A DNA stretch of 64,000 nucleotides from Zelopaecilomyces penicillatus. Taxonomy: Eukaryota; Ascomycota; Sordariomycetes; Hypocreales; Pseudodiploosporaceae. Under the pieces are notes generated by a model. It ran no database searches and was not told where the DNA came from. It saw only the letters and a list, made by a program, of their open reading frames with translations. The translations under genes and the position numbers were made by a program. Shown here piece after piece: positions 47,616 through 57,768 of the stretch. The stretch is taken from the NCBI GenBank assembly GCA_005765155.1, contig VCCP01000001.1, positions 6,138,001-6,202,000 on the forward strand, given 5' to 3'. Position 1 is the first letter of the stretch; the number at the start of each line of letters is the position of its first letter.

Positions 47616-49766
47616 ATGGATCAAGCAGACATCCCCGCGCTGCTGTCGCGGCTAGCGAGCGATGAAGATGCGTCTCGCAAGATGGCCGTCTTCAAGCTCC
47701 AGACATCAATCAACGATCCTGCGTTTGCCGACGTCTTCATATCCTCGGGTGGTCTCGTGGTTCTCCGCCGGCTTATCATGAGCTCTGGCGGCAATACACT
47801 GGCCTACTCGTTACAGAGCCTGACACGACTACTTGAAGTTGACATGGGATGGGATATTTTCGAGGGCCCTTCGGCGGGCGATCTCGTGGAGCGTATCGTG
47901 GAGTTGATTGTGACGAACCCGCTGGTTAATATCCTCAGGGGCGCAATGTCGATTCTAGTAGCGCTTGTTAGCCATTCGCAGTCCAATGAACCTGAGAACC
48001 CATTTCGCACACCAGGCACTTTTGGGTTTCGCGCTCTCAAGCCTGCCGTCGCAGTATATCCACAGTTTTTCGAGCTGGTTGTTCAGCAGTTGCAGAGCGC
48101 CGACCATGCGCTCTGTGCCAATGCCTTGATGCTGGTCAACGCACTAATTCGCGATGCATTATCAAGTAACAGCACAATGGGAGGGGCGAAATCTACATCG
48201 GAGGAATGGCCAAAATTGATGAAGCGACTACAAGATTTAGGTCTTATCAATGCCGTATTCAGGCTCATGCAGAGCTCTGCGCTGCAAGATTTGGCACATC
48301 CCGCACTGGAATTCCAGTCGTTAAGCAAAGTCCTGATAAGGAAGTGGAGGGAGGCTAGGGTTGATCTGGAGCGTCCTGAGCACCGTCGAGCGCTAAAAGG
48401 CTTGCATCTAGCCAGTGCGCCCGACCGTGGTACGATAAATGGCCACTCCAGAGAAGAATCGACCGACACAGCTATAGGAGTTGGCAGAAAGGACGGTCGC
48501 AAGCATAATCCAGAAAAGTGGAGGAGGCTTGGTTTTGAAACAGAGAGCCCTGCCTATGATTTTGAATCAACCGGATATCTTGGCATGATGGATCTGACGG
48601 ACTTCGTACGAAAGTATGAAGATGGTTTCCAGAAGCTATTGATGGAGCAAGCCGCAAAGCCGTTGTCCGACCGTTGCCCCATTGCTCGAGCCAGTCTCGC
48701 CGTGACAATGATTCTTTATGACCATTTCGACGTGGATAAGACAGATTTAGAAGACACCAAGGGGTACTCCGGCGCCGAGATGAAAGATCACGATAAGCTA
48801 TTTCGGCCACTGCTGCTTCAATGGTCACGTCTTCACACAGCTGGCATTCACGGTTTCTTCCGTGTGTGGAAAGCGACGGGGGCTGAGCAGGCAGACTTTG
48901 ACAAGGTGGCAGAACTTGTGCGTATCCTAATCGAGCAGGTAGTTGGGCAGGCGTCAAGAGCCAAGGACATCTTGGAAGTTGAGGATGATATACAAGAGTT
49001 TGATGTGGCTCGTTTGCGGGAGCTTCAGATGGAGCTTTTAGAACTGTCGTTTGAGGAAACATGGGGTCAGCATCTATATCAAGTGCGAGAGGTATTGAAA
49101 CAGGAAGCTTTACAATTCGTCAAAGAGCAGAGGGTGCGCTGCCTACTACAGGGATCGTGGTTCAACAGGCCGGTATTGAGGAGAGACAACAGTAGCGAAA
49201 CTCAGCCTATACCAGAGGACTCGCAACCCTGGCGATTCGCGAGGCTGTCGCACAACCGCCGGTATCTGCACTACGCCGATTTTGCGGAGCAGATGGCGCA
49301 GGACCCCGGTTTAGACAGCCTGATGGAGAAGGTCGACCTGAGCACAATCAGCTCTGTGGTTTCCAATGTTTCGGCGGCAAACGACGAATCCAGGAGCACG
49401 ACCAGCGGTTCTACAATCCAGAACAATACCAGCGGCCCAAAATCAACAACCAAAATTACGATATACAGCTACTCCAACCCCACTGAGTCTCCGGCAGGCA
49501 ATGACAACCAAGAATATCCGATTTTGACGCTGTGGCCCGTCAGCCATAGTCTAGCGTCTGAGTGGTTAGATGGTCTCCTGATGCTGCTTAATCAAGCCCC
49601 AATTACGGCGGAGACGAACAAGCTGGTCAACTTGGTGGGCGATTATGGGCTGAGGATTCGGCTGCTCAACGTCAGGTTGGACTCAGCCTTTGAGGGCCCG
49701 CCTCCCGGCGCCGGGGTGGTGCCCAGCAGAGAGGGTCTCGACGAGGACTACTTTTATGAAGTCTGA
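47616..49766 (+). CDS. ELMO/CED-12 family protein
   Basis: Relative of ELMO/CED-12 (Lmo1 in yeast), which works with a DOCK-type exchange factor to activate Rho-family GTPases, and in fungi is linked to mitochondrial quality control and morphogenesis. A single exon encodes 716 aa. Residues 1-250 are armadillo-like repeats of an ELMO N-terminus. The ELMO domain core follows at about 300-500 (GFETESPAYDFESTGYLGMM is its characteristic opening). A PH-like module is at about 505-690, with a Ser/Thr/Asn-rich insert around 570-620. The C-terminus ends DEDYFYEV; a proline-rich DOCK-binding tail like that of animal ELMO is not obvious. It is the largest intronless gene here. No DOCK gene lies in the window. 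Confidence 0.88.
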   Translation: MDQADIPALLSRLASDEDASRKMAVFKLQTSINDPAFADVFISSGGLVVLRRLIMSSGGNTLAYSLQSLTRLLEVDMGWDIFEGPSAGDLVERIVELIVTNPLVNILRGAMSILVALVSHSQSNEPENPFRTPGTFGFRALKPAVAVYPQFFELVVQQLQSADHALCANALMLVNALIRDALSSNSTMGGAKSTSEEWPKLMKRLQDLGLINAVFRLMQSSALQDLAHPALEFQSLSKVLIRKWREARVDLERPEHRRALKGLHLASAPDRGTINGHSREESTDTAIGVGRKDGRKHNPEKWRRLGFETESPAYDFESTGYLGMMDLTDFVRKYEDGFQKLLMEQAAKPLSDRCPIARASLAVTMILYDHFDVDKTDLEDTKGYSGAEMKDHDKLFRPLLLQWSRLHTAGIHGFFRVWKATGAEQADFDKVAELVRILIEQVVGQASRAKDILEVEDDIQEFDVARLRELQMELLELSFEETWGQHLYQVREVLKQEALQFVKEQRVRCLLQGSWFNRPVLRRDNSSETQPIPEDSQPWRFARLSHNRRYLHYADFAEQMAQDPGLDSLMEKVDLSTISSVVSNVSAANDESRSTTSGSTIQNNTSGPKSTTKITIYSYSNPTESPAGNDNQEYPILTLWPVSHSLASEWLDGLLMLLNQAPITAETNKLVNLVGDYGLRIRLLNVRLDSAFEGPPPGAGVVPSREGLDEDYFYEV

Positions 49767-52049
49767 TGGCTACCCGCTCTGCTATATATTTTTGAGGGTC
49801 TGTTGTATTATTTTTATGCGGTACCACTTTCTTTGGTTGTTTTGACTATGTTGCGGGCTAATGGATGAGTTGGTGGTGTTATTTGTCCTGTTGTCCCTCT
49901 CCCCCTACCCCCTGTTTTCCACCCACGATATACCCCCTTCCCCATTTCACATTAAAAGGACGACGACTGGCCCAGCATAGCGTGTGTGTTACAGCAGGTG
50001 TTGGATTTTTTCTGAGATTATCAGTGTACAATATATATACGCATATTAATCTACCGCGAGGTGCTTTTCATAACACAACATTAGTCCTGTGTATCCAATC
50101 CACGCGCAGGCTTCGCGAGACGAGTCGCGCGTACTGCGTCGTCTTACAGAGTCCCTATCTGGGTAAATAGGTATACATATGCAATTAATACATGTGTTGT
50201 GCTAATGGGGGCTAGTCCTATGCAAACTACATATTGGCGGTATGCGCGCAAACCCACACTGGCTGTGGTGCATGACTCCATCTGGACAATGGGTCTTGAT
50301 GACGATGGCTGCATTTAAACTAGAGAGACGAGTTCGTAATTGCTACCTAAAACCTAAAGGCCAGGTCACAGACGGCCAATGCTTTGCTTGGGTTAAGGCA
50401 GAGCATCTAGCCACTCATGGTAGCGTACTCCGTACATGAGCGAGTAGATCTGGGTCTCATCCAAGCTCATGGCACGAGAGCAATTACATGAATGCGAATA
50501 GAGGTTCTTTACGGTGCTGCCAGAAGGTCGGTGAGAGATTGACCAAAGGAATGCTCTCTGCGCGTGTTCTACCTGTTCTGCACGTGCTCTCACGCCACTG
50601 CCATTCCTCAGCCGTTTCAAATGCGGTGTGGATGTGTCTCGACAGTACCCGCAGCATGTGGAAGGATCGCAAGCTCAAGTAAGGGAGGGGGGAGGGCTGC
50701 AGTGGCACGTCGTGAGTAGGTAGCAAGAGCTATGAGACCGCCAGTGGGTGGTGATCGTCAGACACGTTTCACTGCCTAGGTATTCTTTGACAATGAGAGC
50801 AAATAACCGAGGCAATTCCTAGCTTCCTGCTTTCAAAGCGTACAATGCTGCAAACTAAGCACGTCAAATTAGGTAGAAGAAGAGACGAATCAAAGTGGAT
50901 TTGTAACAGAGAATGCACAGGAGCGGAGAGAGAGGATGCGTTGAAGAGAATTCTCGAGTTGTGCCCCTCTCCAAAGTGGAAGTAAAAGAACAAGGAGAAA
51001 CAATAAAGACATAATAACTGGAGGGAAGAAAAGTGAGCTTGATAGAAAGCTGTCAACTACATAACAGAACAGAAATAAAGCTGATCGTAGGTCGAATTCT
51101 TCTGGACGGATCTAGGTGTCGTGTTAGGAATGTGTGATTCGAGTCGGAGCTTGGTGATGCTGGTGGTGTGCTGGTGGGCGAGAGCGAGTGTTGCGATGGT
51201 GGGGTCGGGCCATGGCGGTTTGGTGGTTTGGGGGTTGGTGTCAGTGGGGAAGGTGGAGGGTCTGTGGAGGGAGGAGGTGGAGTCCCTCGAAGGGCAGCCT
51301 CTACTAAGACACCTAAAGGTACTGTGATACGTGCCTAAAAGTACCTCCTCCGACATTGTAAGAGCCATAGCACTACAGCTGCCCGACAGATACTTGCAAG
51401 TACGTACGTACTACTCCGTACTAACTTGCACAGTTGCTAAAGGTTGCGAGGCACGTTAGGTGCTACAGTAGCAGTGCGGTATGGGACGTGGTAAACCGCT
51501 CCAAATCGCTAGCAGAATACCTTCAAAGCCATGGCTCTGGACACGGCGAGCTGGCCAGCAGATCCGAGCACCAATGTTCTTCTATATCCCCCAAAAATGC
51601 CCGATTGTTGTGTCTCATGCACAGTGCAGCCCAGCGACTGTGTGTGGGGCCCTTTGGAGGAGAGCTGCAGCTGTACGTACTACGTAGCTGCAGGTCAAGC
51701 AAGCAAGGAATTGAAGGGTGAGTCGAGAGGCCAACTCCGATTCGAGTTGTTCCGACGAGGCGGTGACCTTTTGGCTGTCTCCAATTTGCTTGCTATGGCT
51801 TGCTTCTGGCGGCTTTTGGCTGCTTTTGTTGGCTTGGCTGCCGGTACATTGGCGGCGTGCAACTCACAGGCGGCTCAGTCGGCGGGTTGATGGGCGGTGA
51901 TCGGGTGGTCGAAAGTGTGATCAATAGGCCGGTTAGTCGATGGATGGACGGACGGGTGGATATTATAATAAGCACGACAACAGCCAATTCTGGTCAGCGG
52001 GTGGATGACTTTCCTGTTCCTTCGTTGTTTGTTTGAAGGATACGGAGGA

Positions 52050-52205
52050 GTAGGCAGAGGCTTCACATCTCCCTCCTCCCTCCCTTCTTTGGGGTCCTCC
52101 CATCTGCTTCCTCTTCCTCTCCTCCTTCACTGGACCTCCCCTCTCTTTACTTTTTGTCTCTTCTGCCCCTCCTCTTTCGGATCGTATCCCGGCCTCCGCT
52201 GTACC
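52050..52205 (+). other. CT-rich tract
   Basis: About 150 bases that are overwhelmingly C and T on the plus strand. In filamentous fungi such tracts commonly sit just upstream of transcription start sites, but the next coding start downstream is 1.1 kb away. A long leader for the PRA1 gene or an unannotated transcript is possible. Confidence 0.4.
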
Positions 52206-52794
52206 TCATCTCCTTTGCTATATTATTGTGCTGCCTAGGAATTGCTTCATCGCTGCCTAGCTGTCCACGCTCACATGCAGCCCCGGTCGTCTTTGGCAGC
52301 TCTTACAAGGGCGTAAGAGCCACGGAACCGCTCGCGCGGGGCTACTGCCAACAACGGCATTGAGGGGCCCTACGAGGCATGGTAACAGTACAGTACGTTT
52401 CTTCATCGTCCCCCCTATCCTCTCATATCCCACCCGTTACAGCACTTCATAATTCAGGGAGAGAGTGAAAAAGAAAGACGAGGCACCCAAATTGCACAAT
52501 CTGCCCTCGTTTAGACAGGGCAAAAAGAAAAAAAAACCCGCGGTTGAGAAGGGCTATTGACGTGTCGCTCCGGCTGACTAACTGGCTATTAGAAGTGGTT
52601 AATTTTAGTGCCTTGCTTCCCACAGGAGCCTTCACAAGGGAGGCTACCTAGGGGGTCATAGGTGACACGAGGCTGCTTGAGTTAATTTGGCGCTTCCACC
52701 TTGCATTGGCTGCCTGTTACAGCAGCTCTACAGTGAATCAGGCAGCTGTTATCTTCCACTAGAAGTCAGCACATCATCTCCCACGCCTGACTGT

Positions 52795-53205
52795 TTACAA
52801 CCCCTGACAGATCTGCGACTTTGCTGCTGTGTCCCTAAAAAAGTCTGAGCCACACGAACCTCTTTTCGTTTCTTTCCTGTCGCAACTTCTTGCACAATTG
52901 CAAACCTTCATCCACATAGCTTCGCAGCTACACAACTCCATCAACTCCAGTATGTATTCCGTGATCGGCCCACCTTTGCTTGCCTCGCAAAATACGACGG
53001 CATTTTGGAGAACTCGTCCTTCCCTGGAGGAGAGTTCTAGCTTCAATAGCCGCTCCCCTGACCCCTCGGCAGCATCGAATCCTTCCATGGCATGACACAC
53101 TGCCTCCCAGCATTTCCCATCATAAGCAAAGGCTGACCTGAATCCATCAGTTTTATAGAAGGGCCACTTGAACCCGGACTCTGGAAGCCTCATCTGTCTC
53201 ATCAC
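52795..53205 (-). CDS. Possible small protein, unknown
   Basis: An open frame of 136 codons on the minus strand, starting MMRQMRLPESGFKWPFYK. It holds eleven Cys, several Trp, and a reasonable codon mix. No family is recognised, and its start would lie 125 bases from the divergent PRA1 start. It may be a chance frame in the PRA1 promoter. Confidence 0.2.
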   Translation of the reverse strand: MMRQMRLPESGFKWPFYKTDGFRSAFAYDGKCWEAVCHAMEGFDAAEGSGERLLKLELSSREGRVLQNAVVFCEASKGGPITEYILELMELCSCEAMWMKVCNCARSCDRKETKRGSCGSDFFRDTAAKSQICQGL

Positions 53206-53330
53206 CTGATCGCTATCCTACGCCCCCTCAGCGGCATCTTCTGTTGGTCAAATACACGTAGTATAGACCTCCTATCACAAACCTCGACATCCGCCATCAA
53301 TTTACGACGTGACCTACATATTCACTCAAA

Positions 53331-53861
53331 ATGTCTCGCATTCAGATTCCATTGGACGTTCTGACGTCACGCGTCAACTTCGGAGAACGTCTCCAAAGTC
53401 TACGCTCTGGCTCGTTGACCGGCCGCTTCTCCAATCTACGACCCGTATCTGAGTTTTTTGACGTCAAGCGCTTTTCCAAGCCTGGAAATTTTGGTGAGAT
53501 GCAATCGCGCGTCAACTACAATCTCAGCCATTTCTCCAGCAATTATGCCGTCGTCTTCACCATGCTCAGTCTCTATGCATTGCTCACCAACTGGCTGCTG
53601 ATGTTCGATATCATCTTGGTGGTAGCTGGTATGTACCTCATTGGCCGCCTAGACGGCCGTGATCTCGAAATCGGCACTTTCCGTGCCACTTCTTCTCAGA
53701 TGTATACTGGTCTTTTAGTCGTCGCCATACCGCTTGGTCTGATTGCGTCGCCTTTCTCGACCCTTCTCTGGTTGATTGGTGCATCTGGCGTGGCTATTCT
53801 TGGCCACGCTTCTTTTATGGATAAGCCTATCGATGAGGCTTTTTCCGGGGAGGCGGTCTAG
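53331..53861 (+). CDS. YIP3: Prenylated Rab acceptor (PRA1/Yip3 family)
   Basis: Integral ER/Golgi membrane protein that binds prenylated Rab GTPases and helps their membrane delivery. A single exon of 176 aa matches the family's usual length. Two hydrophobic hairpins, at about 68-103 and 124-162, flank a hydrophilic loop containing the GRLDGRDLEIG stretch. The N-terminal cytosolic part has the RVNYNLSHFSSNYA motif before the first span. The C-terminus is short and acidic (DEAFSGEAV). The start ATG at 53331 follows CAAA, a good fungal context. The stop codon is only 34 bases from the next apparent ATG, unusually close for tandem genes in this genome. Confidence 0.92.
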   Translation: MSRIQIPLDVLTSRVNFGERLQSLRSGSLTGRFSNLRPVSEFFDVKRFSKPGNFGEMQSRVNYNLSHFSSNYAVVFTMLSLYALLTNWLLMFDIILVVAGMYLIGRLDGRDLEIGTFRATSSQMYTGLLVVAIPLGLIASPFSTLLWLIGASGVAILGHASFMDKPIDEAFSGEAV

Positions 53862-53895
53862 GTGGTCGGCCGCAAGCTCCCAAATTTGCGCCCCA

Positions 53896-55207
53896 ATGGG
53901 GAAGACCATCGCGGCGCGGGCGGAGGAAACCGGACGGGGATGCTGCGCACTACGAGTACTGGGGTAATGATTTCAGGATAGAGGAGGTAGGAACAGAAGG
54001 GGATGATGATACGGATACACAAGGCGTTGGGCTATCTTCGCGACGAAATCCTCGCTTCGCGAATGATTCTCTTTATTTTACAGGTACGGACCTTGGCGAT
54101 CGATCGACTGGCGTTGTGCGTCGCAAGCTGTCGTCCCAGAACTCAGATGATGATGAAGGGGAGGCGGAAGATGATGAGGACGACGGTGAGTCGTTGTCGA
54201 GCGATGGGGAGGAGGACGAGGACGAGGAGTATCCAGGGCGTTACGGACAACTCGCTCTCATGGACAGAGAAGAGACGTTGGTTCAGTCAGCACTACGGCG
54301 CATAGCCAAGGCCCAGGCAAAGGGTAAGGCTGACGTAAAGCTTAACCGAGAGGAGCTTGGTGCGTTGGAACGGATGAAGGCACGGGAACGGGAGGCTGAA
54401 CGAATGCAACGAATGGAACGAAAAAAACGGAAAGAACAACGGGTTGCAATCCCACTCTCACAACTTGAGTCTGTTGGACGCAAGAAGAAATCAGCTCATT
54501 CATCACAACAGGGTACACCACCCCGGCGCTCTTCAGCTACTGATTCGCCAGAAGGTGCAGAGCGCCAGGTGTATCCGCCGATGGGCTACTTCCCGCCGCC
54601 TTCCGCCTCCAGATCTCGGCCAATGTCGGGAACTTCTTCCTCTCAACGGCCGCCAAGTAGGTCTCGAGACGACGTCCACTCATCGCCGTTCAACTACGAA
54701 ATTGTGCAACGACCGCCTTCTGCACAGCGAAATGGTGCTGACCCTGTTTCTCGACCACACTCCGTCAGAGGCATGCGTCCTGAAGATTCGTGGCCGCCAA
54801 ATTCACAATCAAACTCTGATCCGTTTGTGTATCAGACGGCGGGCCCACGAGCTCAACCTCCCAGCAGTGTTGCAAGCAGCTCACGACGGTACAGACAAGG
54901 ACCAGTCGAGTCGACCTACAAAACACATCGAGCGGCGCCTTCTTCTGTCTCGAGCAGGGGTCGCCGTAACTCTAGGCTTCCCAGCCCTGACGCTGAAACA
55001 AGTGCAGCAAGTGAGACCAGTGAGGAGAGCACAAGTGATGACCTCAACCATGGGGCGCAGATCGTGCAACCAGCTCGGGGGAGAGAGGAGATAGTTGTTG
55101 AGGTATCCCCGGAACCCGAGCCTGTGCCTGGGCCAGTCAAGAAGAAGTCGTCCTCTCCAGCTAAGCGGAAGTCAACGGGTAGTACTGGTAAACGAAAGAA
55201 GAAGTGA
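53896..55207 (+). CDS. Charged low-complexity protein, unknown; 5' end unresolved
   Basis: The reading frame ending at 55207 is open back to 53837 but contains no ATG before the conserved-looking part. An ATG at 53896 lies one base out of frame, just before a run of four Gs; reading three Gs would yield a 436-aa protein beginning MGRPSRRGRRK. As given, the ATG frame stops after 23 codons. The frame itself looks genuine: HYEYWGND near residue 22, then NPRFANDSLYF and DRSTGVVRRKLSS, an Asp/Glu-rich block, and PGRYGQLALMDREETLVQSA. A Lys/Arg/Glu-rich coiled coil follows, then a Ser/Pro/Arg-rich tail ending in basic clusters (KKKSSSPAKRK, KRKKK). This suggests a nuclear or nucleic-acid-associated protein; I do not know the family. 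Alternatives are an upstream exon or a sequence error. Confidence 0.6.
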
Positions 55208-55766
55208 GAGAGAGAGTTTGTTGTTTAAAAGTACTGTACTTATGCCTACGTAATTGCCGTGTTGATTTGCCTTTTTCGGGAATATTACAACTTGTTTGCT
55301 GTAAAAGAAAATATGGATATGTGCTCTTCTGGCCACTCTAATGGCGAGCGTTGCAACCACTTGTACTCGTAGAATCGCCCAACCTGGAAAGTGATGGTAT
55401 CGTCGACCAAATCTGGACGTGGAGCCTCGGCACTGGCCGGCACATCCCTGTCAAAGCTCCCGCCCTTGCATTGATACCTCTCCACCTGCGACTTTGTCAT
55501 ACTACCGAGTACATAGTCATCCGCACTCCAGCTTCTGCTACTGAGATCCCCATTACATCAACAGTATCGCGACCATCCGAAACATCGCCGCGCATTCGAT
55601 ACATTACTATCAAACAATCCCCCCTCGACCGACGAATCGTGTTTCTCCGCCGCATCGATAGAAATCTTAACGCTAGGATAGCAATATCGTCGAGCATCTT
55701 CAACCAAATACAAATTAGGTTACCAACAACCCAAGTGACAGGCGCTGCCAAACACTACCATCCCCA
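55208..55766. other. Intergenic, 0.56 kb
   Basis: Between the charged protein gene and PEX4. Overlapping frames on both strands (up to 84 codons on minus, and a plus frame that runs on into PEX4) show no family signal. Confidence 0.45.
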
Positions 55767-56552
55767 ATGGCGTCATCATCTCAAGACAAGTCATCGTCAG
55801 GCTCAAAGGAGTCTAAATCCAAGAGCTCCGGCTCCAAGGGTTCCAGTTCCAAGAGCTCTGGCTCCAAGAGCCCTAGCTCCAAGGGATCTGATCCCTCGCC
55901 AGCAGCATCATCATCGTCAAGGAGTGGGACCAAGAGACTCATCAAAGAATTGGAGGCGTGGCGCAAGGAGCAGGACCATGATATGGGGATTGAGCGCCTA
56001 GGACCGGTGGGTGAAGAGAATCTGCTCGAGTGGGAGGCGGTCGTCAATGGGCACGAAGTCGGCTATGGATATGATGGTACGTGTTTTTGTTGTTATTTTG
56101 GGGCGGTTGAGCTCGTTCCCCCCTCCTCCATTCACACCTTTTCTTCCTACCTATGATCGCGTCGCGTTAAAAAAAAAAAAAACTACAAGAAAATTGTTAA
56201 CATCTCGGCCTCCCCGTCATTCACAGCCGGCCGTTGGCTCGTCAACATCCAGATCCCAGCCTCATACCCTCTCCAACCACCGAAGATGCGCTTCGTCACA
56301 CAGATTGTGCACCCCAACATTGCTTTGCAATCAGGCGAGATCTGCCTCGATCTGCTCAAGGAGGCATGGACACCAGCCTACAGCATCCTCGAGTGCGTCC
56401 GCGCTGTGCGCATGATGCTCAGCTACCCTGAGACGGACAGCCCGCTCAACGTGGATGTGGCGGCGCTTTTGAGGAGCGGCGATACTTTGGGGACTAGGAA
56501 ACTGGTTGAGTACTGGTGTTCTAATGAGGAGGGGAGATATAACGGGCCTTGA
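55767..56552 (+). CDS. PEX4: Peroxisomal ubiquitin-conjugating enzyme Pex4
   Basis: E2 enzyme that, anchored by Pex22, monoubiquitinates the peroxisomal import receptor Pex5 for recycling. Two exons (55767-56076, 56227-56552) with a 150-nt intron encode 211 aa. The UBC fold begins near residue 55 (TKRLIKELEAWRKEQ). It carries the HPN motif at 132-134, the catalytic Cys143 in GEICLDLLKEAWTPAYS, and ends in ALLRSGD and the final helices. The HPN-to-Cys spacing and the EAWTPAYSI sequence point to Pex4. Oddly, the first 52 residues are almost wholly Ser, Gly and Lys in imperfect repeats (SSGSKSPSSKGS). The start ATG at 55767 is in frame with this repeat; a downstream start is not available before the E2 fold. 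Confidence 0.93.
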
Positions 56553-57768
56553 GATAAGTGGTTTTTCTTTTTTCTCTTTCTCGGTTTGGATAAGTGTGTC
56601 TAGGGTGTTTCTTTTTGGGATGTATGGTCCAGGGTTGGCTGCGGAACGTTCAATGCAGAGTCTGTATGATTTATGATTTGATAGGATGTGGGATATTATA
56701 TATTTTTATCGAAATCTATAACAGGATAAGAGTCATACGTTGTGTCATGATATACATCTCCCGTTTTTATGCTCATAATCTGATTGGCTTTGAAGACTCA
56801 ATGTTTGGCCGTCAACCTTGTTGCCACATGCAAACTGGGGACATGACCTTCCCTATCATCTAGCAATCTGACCGCAAATGCGTTCGATATCTCCTAAAGA
56901 AAGCCGCGTTTTAGTACGTCCTGGAAAGTGTTATGAGTATTGACTCCTCACTCAATACCCAGTCACTTAACTGTTGAAACGACGTTCGTTCCAATATATC
57001 ACACCACGTTCTTGGGTAGAAAACAACTGGTGGAACAGTCAACAATGAATACACCATCACATTTCTCATCACTTAAATTAAATACAGCACAGCGCAGCAT
57101 GGAGAAATGTTTTGCAGATTTTCCCTTCATCATTGGAGGGTTGACGTGTGCGTCATATTTGTCTACTCCAACCCATAAAAGAAGATACCAACATCCCTCA
57201 TCACCCAACCTAACACACAAATCTATTTTACAAGACATGACGTGAAAAGAAAACACAGAGAATAACATCGAAACAGGAGCGGTGCGACGTCCCTGCAAGC
57301 CTCAGGCCTCCCGAATACATAATTATAAGACGATGAATCGAAGGAGAGACGCGCTCCCACCCATCCCCACAAAGCTGTGAATCCCAAGAAGCAAGGCCCC
57401 AAACGAAACATAGGCCATAAAGGGGGTGAGGTGAGGGGGGTTCCCCGTTTAGCTGCTGGCAGTGGTCGTCATGAAGAATGCTACAAGTTCAAAAGCAAAA
57501 CGCCGGGTCGCACCGCATCCTGTTCATCTCCCCGACCCAAAACCCCCACAAATGTCGAAGTGAAATGCTATCAAGAGACAGCCCGCACACGGCCGGTTTT
57601 TCAAACTTTTTCTTCCATACCCAGAGTATAGCTAAAAGCGGAAAGCGAATGTCGTTGACTTGCCACTTCATGCAAGAACAGATGGAGGGATAAGAGTAAC
57701 AGAAGCATCCCCGTTTGCTTCTCCCCTGCATCTCATCTGTTTTGAAAATACAAGGTCCGTCAACTATT
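56553..57768. other. Convergent 3' region, 1.2 kb
   Basis: Between the stop codons of PEX4 and MNN9. AT-rich in places; no supportable gene. Confidence 0.5.

Larger units (their letters stand above)
49767..53330. other. Gene-poor region, 3.6 kb
   Basis: No gene is firmly supported. It contains a CT-rich tract at 52050-52205, a T/A-rich stretch after 49766, and two weak candidate ORFs (51531-51890 on plus, 52795-53205 on minus). GGTAC words recur at several places, for example near 51340 and 51400. Confidence 0.5.

Noticed and set aside
48472..49062. A 196-codon minus-strand frame
   Set aside because: It is antisense to the ELMO gene.
53896..53967. The 23-codon frame MGKTIAARAEE
   Set aside because: It stops almost at once and overlaps the better frame at 53837-55207. 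It is considered only as evidence for a shifted start.
54444..55094. A 216-codon plus-strand frame
   Set aside because: It is an out-of-frame shadow of the charged low-complexity protein and has His/Arg/Pro bias.
55351..56001. A 216-codon plus-strand frame running into PEX4
   Set aside because: It overlaps PEX4 exon 1 in another frame. Its second half mirrors the PEX4 repeat as RAPAPRVPVPR-type low complexity.
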